A DNA stretch of 64,000 nucleotides. It comes from Pseudomonadota bacterium (lineage in GTDB: Bacteria; Pseudomonadota; Gammaproteobacteria; Xanthomonadales; SZUA-38). Below are positions 8,110-16,911 of the stretch, one piece after another. The stretch spans positions 47,596-111,595 of the forward strand of contig JBCCCR010000024.1 of assembly GCA_039033415.1 (NCBI GenBank). The letters run 5' to 3'. The position numbers and the translations under genes were made by a program. The notes beneath the pieces are model-generated. The model worked only from the letters and a program-made list of their open reading frames with translations, did no database searches and had not been told where the DNA came from. The first letter of the stretch is position 1, and each line of letters opens with the position of its first letter.

Positions 8110-8756
8110 GGTTCGAAGTCTTGCTGGTTGGTCGGTTCTATGGGGGATTGATCGGGCGCCGGGTCGACCGAAAGCAGCGCCTTGAGCTGCTTGCGGGCCC
8201 GAAAGAGCACCGATTTGGAGAAACTCTCGGTCTGATCGAAGGCGGCGGCGATCTCCCGGTGGGTCATGCCCTCGAGGTCATGCATCAGGACCACGGCTCG
8301 GGCCTGCGGCGAAAGCTGTGCCAGGAGCTTCTCGGCGTCATGTGTGGCCGCTGGCCTCACCTCCGCGCCGGCGTCCGCCCAGGTGTTTTCGATCTGCTCC
8401 GCCGTATCCATCGGGACGTGCCATTTGCGCCGATTCAGGTGGTTGATGGTGGTATTGAAGGTGATCTGGCGAACCCAGGCCCACAGGGGCGCTGGGCCCC
8501 GATAACGGTGGATTTTGCTGATCACCTTCACGAAAGTGTCGTGCACGATGTCTTCGGCCACGGCGGCGCTACCGGCCATCCGATAGGCCACGTTGTAACA
8601 GGGTTTGGCAAATAGCTGATAAATCGCTGCCATTGCGTCCGTATCACCTCGTTGAGCCCGCCGTACCGTCAGATCATCTACAGCGGTCGCAAAAGTTGGC
8701 TTTTTTTCGATGTCTTGTTGGACCAATGAGTGGCCAAATTCGTTGCGCCGACGCAT
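8106..8756 (-). CDS. ECF RNA polymerase sigma factor
   Basis: A 216-residue sigma-70 family protein with region 2 (about 30-100; AEDIVHDTFVKV and WAWVRQITFNTTINHLNRRK) and region 4 (about 145-200; LSPQARAVVLMHDLEGMTHREIAAAF, a helix-turn-helix). Regions 1 and 3 are absent, as in ECF sigmas. The ATG at 8756 is preferred to an upstream TTG because a strong ribosome site (AAGGAAAAGG) lies just before it. The next two genes encode a membrane anti-sigma candidate and a periplasmic PDZ protein, so it probably responds to envelope signals. It is divergent from the GGDEF-EAL gene. Confidence 0.93.
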   Translation of the reverse strand: MRRRNEFGHSLVQQDIEKKPTFATAVDDLTVRRAQRGDTDAMAAIYQLFAKPCYNVAYRMAGSAAVAEDIVHDTFVKVISKIHRYRGPAPLWAWVRQITFNTTINHLNRRKWHVPMDTAEQIENTWADAGAEVRPAATHDAEKLLAQLSPQARAVVLMHDLEGMTHREIAAAFDQTESFSKSVLFRARKQLKALLSVDPAPDQSPIEPTNQQDFEP

Positions 8757-8854
8757 TTTGACCTTTTCCTTTCGTCGGTCCAACCTCGGCGCCGGTCAAC
8801 CCGCCCTGTGCAGATGCGGCTGCTACGCTATGATATAAGGTCAATCTGTCGTCG

Positions 8855-11446
8855 GTGGGACGCCCGGTGAAGCATGTTTTACTCGTCAACCCATCCGCAG
8901 AACAGAAGAAAGGGGTCATCAGCCGGTTACAGCAGGCCGGTTATCACGTTGCTACCTGCGAGACGTTCCAGGAAGCACTGATCGCGTTGGCGACCGCCGC
9001 GAGAGGCGGGCCGCCGATCGACGGTCTGGTTGTGGGATGGCCAAATGGCGCTGACGCCGCCTCTCAGTCTTTCTTCAACGCTCTGGCGGATTCCAGGCAC
9101 CTCCAACGGGTGGTGCTGGTGGTGGCTGATGAGATGGCTTCCATGGCGGTCGCATGGCTCAAGCAGCGGCGCCGCTCGGCGCTCCTGCTGTGGAGCGACT
9201 GCGCCGAAATCCCTGACGCGATGAAGAAGCTGCTGGAGCCCTACCGGCCGCAGCAGGTCAATTATCTGGATCTCCTGGCGGAACACCACCTGCGCGTGCT
9301 GTTCGTCGACGACTCGCCGACTGTGCGGGTTGCATTCCGGCGGATGCTGATGAAATACGGCTTTCTGGTGAGCACCGCCTCGAGCGCGCTGGAGGGGTAC
9401 CGGATGGCGCTGCGCGAGCCTTTTGATCTGGCGATCGTCGACTATTTCATGCCGGCTCAGAACGGGGTCGCGCTGGTCCGCAAGCTGCGCGCGGATCCCA
9501 ATACGGCCCACATTGTGACGGCCGTGATCACCGGGACCTATTCGGACACGGTGATCAACGAGGCGCTGGCCGCGGGCGCCAGCGAGTGCATCTTCAAGTC
9601 CGAGGCGCGCGAGCTGTTCCTGGCCCGGATCGGTTCGCTGGCCCGCAACATCATCGACCGTAAATCCATCGACCGCGAAAAGCGGCAGCTGGAAGGCATC
9701 CTGCACTCGGTGGGTGACGGCGTCTACGGCGTCGACGAGCGCGGTTTTATCCAGTTCATCAATCCGGCCGCACGCGACATCCTGCAGTTTGAGGCGGAGG
9801 ACGAGCTCGTCGGACGCAGCGCCTACGAAGGGTTTCACAACCGCTTCGAGGACGGTGAAAAGATGGCCCGGGAGTCGTGTTTCCTGAGCCAGTGTTACCG
9901 CACCGGCAACCAGATCACCGGCTGGCAGACGACGTTCTGGTCGCGCCAGGGTCGCGCGATCCCGGTGGAGTGCACCGTATTTCCGCTGGAGATCGGTGGG
10001 CGACGAAAAGGATCCGTGGTGGCATTCCGCGACGTGTCAGCCCGCAAGCAGCTGGAAGAAGAGCTGCGCTGGCAGGCGACCCACGATGATTTGACCAAGC
10101 TGCACAACCGGTCGCATTTCGAACATGAGCTTGAGCAGGAGCTGAACCGCCTGCGCCGGGTCGACGGCGTCAGCGCACTGTTGTTTGTCGATCTGGACCG
10201 CTTCAAGTACATCAACGACACCGCGGGCCATTCCGCCGGCGATCAGCTGCTGATTGAGGTCGCCGAGCGGCTCACCGAACGGCTGCGGGCCACCGACTCG
10301 CTGGCGCGTATGGGCGGTGATGAGTACGCGGTGATCCTGCGCAACGTCCGTGCTGACAGCATTTACTCCGCGGCGGACAACTTCCGGCGGTCGCTGGCGG
10401 AGATGCCTTTTCACTACGCCGGCAAACAGTATTCGATCAGCGCAACCGTCGGCGTAGCGCTGATGGACGCCTCGACGCCCTCGCTGTCGGAGGTGATGGC
10501 CAACGCGGATATCGCTTGCCACGTGGCCAAAAACGGCGGGCGCAACCAGGTGCATGTCTTCTCAGCTGACGCTGACCAGAAGGCGGCCATGGACCTTGAG
10601 CTCGGCTGGTCAGCGCGCCTGCGCAAGGCGCTGACCGAAGATGAATTCGAGCTGCGGTTCCAGCCGATGCTGGACGCCAGCGCGGTGGATTTCGACGCGC
10701 TGCCCAGCGAAGAAGGGCGGCTGTGGCAGGAGAACAATCCGGCGCTGACCGGGTCGGTCGCCAGCTATGAGGTGCTGCTGCGGCTGCGCGACTCCGAAGG
10801 CAACATGATCTCGCCGGAGGCCTTTTTGCCCACCGCTGAACGCTTCAACATGATGGTCGACATCGATCGGTGGGTGATCGACAACGCGTTTGCCCAGCTC
10901 GCTCAGCTCTCGCAGCAAGGCAGGCTCGTTCGTCTATCAATCAATCTGTCCGAGCAGTTTTTGCTCGACGAAGACTGTGTCCCGTACATTGCTTCCCGCC
11001 TGTCCGAGCATGTGCTGGACGCCAACCTGCTCACGTTTGAATTGACCGAGTCGCGGGCGATTTCCAATCTGTCTCGCACGGTTGAGGTGGTGGCGCAGCT
11101 GAAGGCCATGGGCTGTCGGATCGGGCTGGACGACTTCGGCACCGGCTTTGCCTCCTTCACCCACCTCAAGCGTCTCGACGTCGACTACCTCAAGGTGGAC
11201 GGCAGCTATATGAAGTCGATGAGCCAAGACCCGATCAACGCCGCGGTGCTGGCGGCGATCGCGAAAATCGCCCACGCGCTGGGTAAACGCACGGTAGCAG
11301 AATGCGTCGAGTCAGCCCGCGAGGCGGGCGCCCTCAAGGGCAGCGGCATCGACATGCTCCAGGGGTACTTTGTCGCTCGACCTCAGACCGCACTGCACGT
11401 GCCCATCCGGCGCGACAACGTCACCTCCATCACCAAGGCGTTGTAA
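8855..11446 (+). CDS. receiver-PAS-GGDEF-EAL c-di-GMP signalling protein
   Basis: An 863-residue cytoplasmic protein. Residues 5-130 resemble a response-regulator receiver whose acidic residues are lost (LLVNPS, LVVGWPNG). A second receiver (about 145-260) is intact: FVDDS, phospho-acceptor Asp196 (IVDYFMPAQNG), VITGT and FKSEA. A PAS domain follows (about 280-395), then GGDEF (about 410-575) with GGDEY at 487-491, then EAL (about 600-855) with EVL at 639-641 in YEVLLR, NLSEQFL, ELTES, Asp759-Asp760 in DDFGTG and VDYLKVDG. Cyclase activity is plausible; phosphodiesterase activity is less sure because Ala of EAL is Val. The GTG at 8855 was chosen; a GTG at 8867 is an alternative start. Confidence 0.93.
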   Translation: MGRPVKHVLLVNPSAEQKKGVISRLQQAGYHVATCETFQEALIALATAARGGPPIDGLVVGWPNGADAASQSFFNALADSRHLQRVVLVVADEMASMAVAWLKQRRRSALLLWSDCAEIPDAMKKLLEPYRPQQVNYLDLLAEHHLRVLFVDDSPTVRVAFRRMLMKYGFLVSTASSALEGYRMALREPFDLAIVDYFMPAQNGVALVRKLRADPNTAHIVTAVITGTYSDTVINEALAAGASECIFKSEARELFLARIGSLARNIIDRKSIDREKRQLEGILHSVGDGVYGVDERGFIQFINPAARDILQFEAEDELVGRSAYEGFHNRFEDGEKMARESCFLSQCYRTGNQITGWQTTFWSRQGRAIPVECTVFPLEIGGRRKGSVVAFRDVSARKQLEEELRWQATHDDLTKLHNRSHFEHELEQELNRLRRVDGVSALLFVDLDRFKYINDTAGHSAGDQLLIEVAERLTERLRATDSLARMGGDEYAVILRNVRADSIYSAADNFRRSLAEMPFHYAGKQYSISATVGVALMDASTPSLSEVMANADIACHVAKNGGRNQVHVFSADADQKAAMDLELGWSARLRKALTEDEFELRFQPMLDASAVDFDALPSEEGRLWQENNPALTGSVASYEVLLRLRDSEGNMISPEAFLPTAERFNMMVDIDRWVIDNAFAQLAQLSQQGRLVRLSINLSEQFLLDEDCVPYIASRLSEHVLDANLLTFELTESRAISNLSRTVEVVAQLKAMGCRIGLDDFGTGFASFTHLKRLDVDYLKVDGSYMKSMSQDPINAAVLAAIAKIAHALGKRTVAECVESAREAGALKGSGIDMLQGYFVARPQTALHVPIRRDNVTSITKAL

Positions 11447-11450
11447 TCCC

Positions 11451-11466
11451 ACCGGCGAGCGCCGGT
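11451..11466. terminator. short hairpin between convergent genes
   Basis: ACCGGC (11451-11456) and GCCGGT (11461-11466) form a perfect 6-bp stem with a 4-base loop, directly between the end of the GGDEF-EAL gene and the mvaB stop. There is no T-run on either side, so activity as a terminator is uncertain. Confidence 0.3.
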
Positions 11467-12398
11467 CAGAGTCTGTCCGCCAGCCGTTCCTCCACCGATT
11501 CCGGATAGTTGCCGGCTCGGCTCAGCATGCCGGGGACGGGCCGATTGAGCGCAGCGCCGAGCCAGCCTGCGGCATTGATGACCTGGTCCAGATCGACACC
11601 GCTGTCGCAGCCCATCCCGTCAGTCATGAACAGCAGATCCTCACTGGCGATATTGCCGGTGGCGCGAGGGGCAAACGGGCAACCGCCGACGCCACCGATG
11701 CTCGCGTCCAGGACCGGAACGCCTTCCTGCAGGGCCGCCGCGGCGTTGGCGTAGCCGGTATTGCGGGTGTTGTGAAAGTGTCCGCGGAGCTGGATCTGAT
11801 CCGGTAAAACGCTGCGCACTTCCGCAAACAGCGCCCGTACCTGCACCGGGTTGGCAACGCCGATGGTGTCAGCCAGGGCGAGTTCCAGCGGTTCAGCGGC
11901 GGCGAGTTCGCGAGCGATGTCAACGACGCGCTGCGGGTCTACCGGACCGTCAAACGGGCAGCCGAAGGCAACGGAGATCGTGACCTGGGCGCGCAGGCCG
12001 GCAGCTCTGGCATCGCTGATTACTCGCTGACACACCTCGATGCTCTGCGTCACGGTCTGCTGCTGGTTGCGCACGCCAAAGCCATCACTGGCCACTGCCA
12101 CTGCGCCGACTTCGTCGATGCGCCCGGTGGCCAGGGCTCGCTCGAGACCTTTGGCGTTCAGGACCAGACCGACGTAGCAGGCTTCGGAGTCCGGCAGACG
12201 GCTGCAGACCGCCTCCGCGTCAGCCATCTGGGGCACTACCTTCGGATGGACAAAACTCGCTACCTCAATCCGCCGGATGCCGGCCGCGAGTGCGCGCCGG
12301 ATCAGCTCCAGCTTGTTGTCCGTTGAGAAGATGCCCGGTTCGTTCTGCAGTCCGTCACGCGGGCTGACCTCAACCAGCTCGAAGGTCGGCAGAATCAT
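11466..12398 (-). CDS. mvaB: hydroxymethylglutaryl-CoA lyase
   Basis: Cleaves HMG-CoA to acetoacetate and acetyl-CoA in leucine/isovalerate breakdown. The 310 residues match the family. The TIM-barrel landmarks are present: VSPRDGLQNE near the N-terminus (catalytic Arg and metal Asp), RGHFHNTRNTG with the metal histidines, and SIGGVGGCPFAPRATGNI with the active-site Cys loop. The other leucine-degradation genes (liu/mcc cluster), usually adjacent, are not in the window. It overlaps the Cys-rich gene by 4 bases, so it belongs to the operon with mtnA. Confidence 0.95.
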   Translation of the reverse strand: MILPTFELVEVSPRDGLQNEPGIFSTDNKLELIRRALAAGIRRIEVASFVHPKVVPQMADAEAVCSRLPDSEACYVGLVLNAKGLERALATGRIDEVGAVAVASDGFGVRNQQQTVTQSIEVCQRVISDARAAGLRAQVTISVAFGCPFDGPVDPQRVVDIARELAAAEPLELALADTIGVANPVQVRALFAEVRSVLPDQIQLRGHFHNTRNTGYANAAAALQEGVPVLDASIGGVGGCPFAPRATGNIASEDLLFMTDGMGCDSGVDLDQVINAAGWLGAALNRPVPGMLSRAGNYPESVEERLADRL

Positions 12399-12886
12399 CC
12401 TTCCGGCTCTCGGGAGGGGGGTGCCTGGGGCCGCTCCGGCAGCCCGGGTCTGTCGCTCTTGCGCAGGCCGGCCGCAACGTCCAGCACGCAGCGGCCGCGC
12501 CGGCAGACCGCGGCCGGCGGTTCTTCGGTGCAGGCCGACTGGCAGACGCCGCAGGTGGCGGTGAACTCATCCTGCAGCCGGTAGATGCTGACAAAGCTGG
12601 TGCTGGCGATGGCGCTGGCGCAGTCAAACGGGCAATCGAGTCGAATCACTTCGCAGTCGTCGTCCACGCTGCAGTCGGTGGCACTGAGAAGCTCCGATTC
12701 CAGGGCCGTTTTTAAGCCGTCACACTCGGCGCTGCGTACCACGTTGTCGAGCGCTCCGGCGGGCGTGGGTTCCATCGGCAGCACCGGCTGCTGATTGGGC
12801 GCGGTCGCGATCAGCTGGGATGAGAACCAGGCCAGGATCGAGGTCATGGCCAGGGCCCCCAGCAGGACCCAGCTCATTCGGCTCAT
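12395..12886 (-). CDS. membrane-anchored Cys-rich protein, function unknown
   Basis: A 163-residue protein with one N-terminal membrane segment (about 5-27) and no lipobox. The exported part has about ten cysteines in paired motifs (ATDCSVDDDCEVIRLDCPFDC, split here as DCSVDDDC and DCPFDC; CGVCQSAC; VCRRGRCV). This resembles small disulfide-rich proteins of unknown function seen in myxobacteria and proteobacteria. The C-terminal tail is Pro/Glu/Arg-rich and probably disordered. It lies between mtnA and mvaB with 4-base overlaps on both sides, so it is co-translated with them, although no biochemical link is apparent. Confidence 0.65.
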   Translation of the reverse strand: MSRMSWVLLGALAMTSILAWFSSQLIATAPNQQPVLPMEPTPAGALDNVVRSAECDGLKTALESELLSATDCSVDDDCEVIRLDCPFDCASAIASTSFVSIYRLQDEFTATCGVCQSACTEEPPAAVCRRGRCVLDVAAGLRKSDRPGLPERPQAPPSREPEG

Positions 12887-14004
12887 GGGGCGGCGCCGCC
12901 GGCCGCCGCGGCGTTCCTCGCCAGGTCGGGGAAGAGCGCTGCCAGCCCATCACTCGACGCGCTGCAGATCCCGCGTTCGGTGATCAGGCCGGTCACCAGC
13001 CGGGCTGGCGTCACGTCGAACGCGTCGTTGCGGACCGCGCTGCCGGCCGCCACGACGTCCACCTCGCCGGCCTGTCCTTGCCGGTCGACGCCCGCCACCC
13101 AGCGTATTTCGCTGCCGTCTCGCTGCTCGATCGGAATTTCGCTGAGGCCGTCGCTCAGGTCCCAGTCAATGGACGGCGACGGCGCGCAGACATAGAAAGG
13201 AATTTGGTTGTCGTGCGCCGCCAGAGCCTTGAGGTAGGTGCCGATCTTATTGCACACGTCACCGCTGGCAACGGTGCGATCGGTGCCCACCAGGCAAAGA
13301 TCGACCAGACCGCGCTGCATCAGGTGCCCGCCGGCGTTGTCCACGATGACCGTGTGCGGCACGCCATGCGCGCCGAGTTCCCAGGCGGTCAGCGCCGCTC
13401 CCTGGTTTCTGGGGCGCGTTTCGTCGACCCACACGTGGATGTCAATCCCGGCGTCGAAGGCTTTGTAAATCGGTGCGGTGGCTGTGCCCCAGTCCAGCGT
13501 CGCCAGCGCGCCGGCGTTGCAATGAGTCAGAACGTTGACCGGGCCCGGCCGCCGTTCGGCAATCGCCTGGATCAGCGGAAGCCCATGGTCGCCGATGGCT
13601 GAACAGAGCGCTTCGTCTTCCCGGCAAATCTCCTGGCTGAGCGCCAGGGCCGCTTTCCCGCGCTGAGCCGGCGGCAGCGGTGTCAGGTGTTCCGTCATGC
13701 GAGCCACAGCCCAGGCCAGGTTGACGGCGGTGGGTCGCGCGTCAACCAGCAGGTCAGCCGCCGCGGCAAGCGCCGCGTCGGAAGGGTCGCGCCGCATTTC
13801 CAGCGCCAGGCCAAAAGCCGCCGTCGCGCCGATCAGCGGCGCGCCTCGAACCTGCATATCGGCTATGGCGCGCACCGCCGCTTCGAGGTTGGTCAGGTCG
13901 CAAAGCACAAACTCCCCGGGCAGCCGCGTCTGATCGATAATCCAGACCTGATCCCGGTCGGCGTCGTAACCGATCGTTGGCTGACGCTGGCCCTGATAGT
14001 TCAT
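12883..14004 (-). CDS. mtnA: S-methyl-5-thioribose-1-phosphate isomerase
   Basis: Converts methylthioribose-1-phosphate to methylthioribulose-1-phosphate in methionine salvage. The 373 residues fit the family (about 350-370). Diagnostic motifs are RGAPLIGATAAFG, THCNAGALAT with the catalytic Cys, DETRPRNQGA, and VGTDRTVASGDVCNKIGTY with the catalytic Asp. It is related to eIF2B-alpha, but the CNAG cysteine supports the enzyme. Other salvage genes (mtnB, mtnC, mtnD) are not in the window. It overlaps the small membrane protein upstream and the Cys-rich gene downstream by 4 bases each. Confidence 0.95.
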   Translation of the reverse strand: MNYQGQRQPTIGYDADRDQVWIIDQTRLPGEFVLCDLTNLEAAVRAIADMQVRGAPLIGATAAFGLALEMRRDPSDAALAAAADLLVDARPTAVNLAWAVARMTEHLTPLPPAQRGKAALALSQEICREDEALCSAIGDHGLPLIQAIAERRPGPVNVLTHCNAGALATLDWGTATAPIYKAFDAGIDIHVWVDETRPRNQGAALTAWELGAHGVPHTVIVDNAGGHLMQRGLVDLCLVGTDRTVASGDVCNKIGTYLKALAAHDNQIPFYVCAPSPSIDWDLSDGLSEIPIEQRDGSEIRWVAGVDRQGQAGEVDVVAAGSAVRNDAFDVTPARLVTGLITERGICSASSDGLAALFPDLARNAAAAGGAAP

Positions 14005-14291
14005 GGGGGTGCCGACTCCTCAGGCGGACTGTCGAGCTCCCCCTCAGCCGCCTTGAGGGACGCCTGCCAGGCAAGCTCACGCTGCCGCTGGGCCTCCTGC
14101 TCGGCCAGCAGCGGTGTCCATAGCAGGATGATCAGGCCCCCGATATTCAGCAGCGGCAGGGCCCCGACGAGCATCCACGTCATCACCGGCCGCCCGCGGT
14201 TGCGGGCGAGGAGCCCGAGCAGCGGCGGCAGCGCAACGCAGGTGCCCGCGACGATCATCAGCAGCTTGTCCGGTGTGAGTACCAGCATCAA
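14001..14291 (-). CDS. small two-helix membrane protein, function unknown
   Basis: A 96-residue protein with two predicted membrane helices (about 8-28 and 37-60, the latter rich in Gly/Leu/Ile) and a charged Gln/Glu-rich tail ending in Pro residues. I do not recognise a family. It is the first gene of a tightly overlapping set with mtnA (ATGA overlap), which supports it being real. Its tail probably faces the cytoplasm. Confidence 0.6.
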   Translation of the reverse strand: MMLVLTPDKLLMIVAGTCVALPPLLGLLARNRGRPVMTWMLVGALPLLNIGGLIILLWTPLLAEQEAQRQRELAWQASLKAAEGELDSPPEESAPP

Positions 14292-14366
14292 TTCATCATA
14301 CGTGATCGCCCGTCAGCCGGGCCTGCGAGATACCCTTAGCGGCGTTGTTGTTTCCAAGGACCAAGG

Positions 14367-14915
14367 CTACCAGTGCCCGGTACCCGGCGTGCCTTTGACC
14401 GGCCCGACAATCTCGTTGGTCAGCCAGCCGCCGTAGAACCCGCCGGGCTGCGGCTGCACCGCCTCGCCGTCAACGCGACAGCTGACTCGGCCTGGGTAGA
14501 ACGAGGGCCAGCCCGCAATTGTAGTAAATGCCGGCGTCGGATCCGGGTAGCACCAGCCGACGGGATGACCGGCGAGCGGCTCGCCGGCGGCGGTGAAGCT
14601 TCCAGCCAGCGCGTAGTAGCGGGCAGCGCCCTTCCACTCGCAAAAAGAACTGCCGGCGACGTGCTCGAGGAGGTCCCAGTGGACGTCGTCAGGCGGCAGG
14701 TAAAAGGTCGGCGGGCTGGCGGTTTCCAAAATTCTGACGCTGCCGCTGCTGCGGGCGAGCAGATGTTCGCCGTGAAAGACCTCAACCAGCCGCTCGTCAG
14801 GCCGCAGGGCCGGCGGCCGGGGATAATCCCAGACCGACTCCTGGCCCGGCTCCGGCGCGTCGGCAAAGTCAGGTCGCTGTTGTCCTCGATAGTGCCACAT
14901 GCAATTGCTGCTCAT
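14367..14915 (-). CDS. DUF427 family protein
   Basis: A 182-residue protein. Residues about 35-130 hold the DUF427 fold: RLVEVFHGEHLLARS, FYLPPDDVHWDLLE, SSFCEWKGAARYY, and WCYPDPTPAFTTIAGWPSFYPG. The C-terminal extension FYGGWLTNEIVGPVKG with a final GTGHW is shared with longer members of the family. The function is unknown. An alternative ATG lies five codons downstream. The gene appears to stand alone between the mtnA operon and uup. Confidence 0.85.
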   Translation of the reverse strand: MSSNCMWHYRGQQRPDFADAPEPGQESVWDYPRPPALRPDERLVEVFHGEHLLARSSGSVRILETASPPTFYLPPDDVHWDLLEHVAGSSFCEWKGAARYYALAGSFTAAGEPLAGHPVGWCYPDPTPAFTTIAGWPSFYPGRVSCRVDGEAVQPQPGGFYGGWLTNEIVGPVKGTPGTGHW

Positions 14916-15006
14916 TGGCTGGGCGGTCTGAACGACAGTCGGCCGCGCAGCGGTTTAACTTCAAGAAATAGCCTGCACCTGCGTCCTTGGCAAGTGAACA
15001 AACGTC

Positions 15007-16911
15007 TCAGGGGTTGCCGGCGTCGGCCATCGATTCGAGCTCACCCCAGCGGTCGGTCAGGTGTGCCAGTTCGACCTCCAGCGCTTTGATCTGTTCCCAG
15101 GCCTCGCTCTGTTGTTCCGCGGGCTGCTGGTAGAAAGCCGGCTCCGCGACCTGCTCCTGAAGCTCACTCAAAGACTGCTCCAGCGCTTCGATCTGATCGG
15201 GCAGGGCATCCAGCTCCCGCTGCAGTCGGTAGGTCAGCTTGCGCCTGGGTGGTGCCTTTTTGGGTTGTTCCGGCGCGTCCGGCTGCTGCTCCCGACCGCC
15301 GCCCGGGCTGTCCGCCTCGGCGAGCCGCTTGCGGTGCCGCAGCCAGTCGCTGTAGCCCCCGACGTACTCCCGGATCATGCCGTCAGCCTCGAAGACCAGC
15401 ACCCGATCCACCACGTTGTCGAGAAACTCCCGGTCGTGGCTGACCACAATCAGGGTCCCTTCAAACGCGCGCAGCCGGCTCTCCAGCGCGTCCAGCATCT
15501 CAACGTCCAGGTCGTTCGTCGGCTCGTCCAGCACCAGCAGGTTGGCGGCGCGGGTAAAAATCTGGGCCAGCAGGACCCGGTTGCGTTCACCGCCGGAGAG
15601 GACCTTGACGGGCGTCATCGCCCGCTTGGCGCTGAACAGGAAATCCACCATGTAGCCAACGACGTGGCGGTCTTTGCCGTTTAGCTTGATGTACTCCTGG
15701 CCGGCGCCGACGGTTTCGGCCACGGTTTTCTCAGGATCCAGCGCGCTGCGGTGCTGGTCGAAGTAACCGGGCTTGAGGTTCGTTCCCAGCTTAACGCTCC
15801 CGGTCTGCGGCGTGAGCTCGCCCAGCATCAGCTTCAGGAGCGTGCTTTTGCCGACCCCGTTATTTCCGATCAGACCGATGCGATCGCCGCGCTGAAGCTT
15901 GAGGTCAAAGTCTCGCACCAGATGGAGATCGCCGTAGCGGAAGTTGACGTTCTTGGCCGTGATGACCTTCCGGCCGGAAAGCTCTGCTTCGCTGATATGC
16001 ACCTTGGCCTTGCCCTGGCGCTTGACCCGCCCAGCGCGCTCCTCGCGCATTGCCTCCAGGGCTCGAACCCGGCCCTCGTTGCGGGTGCGCCGCGCCTTGA
16101 TGCCCTGGCGGATCCAGGCTTCTTCCTGGGCCAACTTCTTGTCGAACTCAGCGTTGTGTTTGTCCTCGTCCTGCCAGGCTTTCCGGCGGGACGCCAGAAA
16201 ATCGCGATAGTTGCCAGGCCAGCTGTTGATGATGCCGCGATCGAGCTCGGCGATGCGGCTGGAAAGCCGACTGACAAACGCCCGGTCGTGCGAGATGAAC
16301 AGTACGGCCCCGGGATACGCTCGAATCTCGTTTTCCAGCCATTCGATGGTCGAGATATCCAGGTGGTTGGTGGGTTCGTCCAGCAGCAGGAGGTCCGGGC
16401 GCGACACCAGCGCCTGGCCCAGGCTGACCCGCCGCCGCCAGCCGCCCGACAGCTGCGACATCTCCAGCTCCGCCGGCAGGTCGAGCTGACTGATCGTTGT
16501 GTCGACGGCCTGATCGATATTCCATCCGGCGCCGGCTTCGATACGACGCTGCATCGCCTCCAGCTCCCGCAGCGTGTGTTTGTCCTGCGGTTGGTCCGAC
16601 AGGTGCTGGTATTGTTTGATCAGCGCCTCGTGATCGGCCATCCCAGACCGGACGAAGTCGCGGACCCGCGTCTGGCTTCCTTCCGCCAGATCCTGGCGGA
16701 GCTGGGTGACCCGCAGGCCACCCTTACGCACGATCTCGCCCCCGTCCGGCTCGATTTCCCCCGTGATCAGTTTGAGCAGCGTCGACTTGCCTGCGCCGTT
16801 CCGGCCCAGGAGACAGACTCGCTCGTCAGCTTCGATGGAGAAGTTGACGCCGGTCAGCAGCTTCAGCTCACCGATCTCCAGGGTGACCTCATCGAAGCGG
16901 ACCAGCGTCAT
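15007..16911 (-). CDS. uup: ABC-F ATPase Uup
   Basis: A soluble ABC-F protein of 634 residues with two nucleotide-binding domains and no membrane segments. Walker A motifs are GRNGAGKST (about 37-45) and GNNGVGKST (about 350). Signature loops are LSGGWRRRVSLGQAL and LSGGERNRVLLAQIF, with LLLDEPTNHLD and LVLDEPTNDLD as Walker B. The charged linker between the domains and a C-terminal coiled coil (about 560-630) are typical of Uup, which binds DNA/ribosomes and limits transposon excision in E. coli. The downstream end of the flavoprotein gene overlaps its start by 4 bases. Confidence 0.93.
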   Translation of the reverse strand: MTLVRFDEVTLEIGELKLLTGVNFSIEADERVCLLGRNGAGKSTLLKLITGEIEPDGGEIVRKGGLRVTQLRQDLAEGSQTRVRDFVRSGMADHEALIKQYQHLSDQPQDKHTLRELEAMQRRIEAGAGWNIDQAVDTTISQLDLPAELEMSQLSGGWRRRVSLGQALVSRPDLLLLDEPTNHLDISTIEWLENEIRAYPGAVLFISHDRAFVSRLSSRIAELDRGIINSWPGNYRDFLASRRKAWQDEDKHNAEFDKKLAQEEAWIRQGIKARRTRNEGRVRALEAMREERAGRVKRQGKAKVHISEAELSGRKVITAKNVNFRYGDLHLVRDFDLKLQRGDRIGLIGNNGVGKSTLLKLMLGELTPQTGSVKLGTNLKPGYFDQHRSALDPEKTVAETVGAGQEYIKLNGKDRHVVGYMVDFLFSAKRAMTPVKVLSGGERNRVLLAQIFTRAANLLVLDEPTNDLDVEMLDALESRLRAFEGTLIVVSHDREFLDNVVDRVLVFEADGMIREYVGGYSDWLRHRKRLAEADSPGGGREQQPDAPEQPKKAPPRRKLTYRLQRELDALPDQIEALEQSLSELQEQVAEPAFYQQPAEQQSEAWEQIKALEVELAHLTDRWGELESMADAGNP

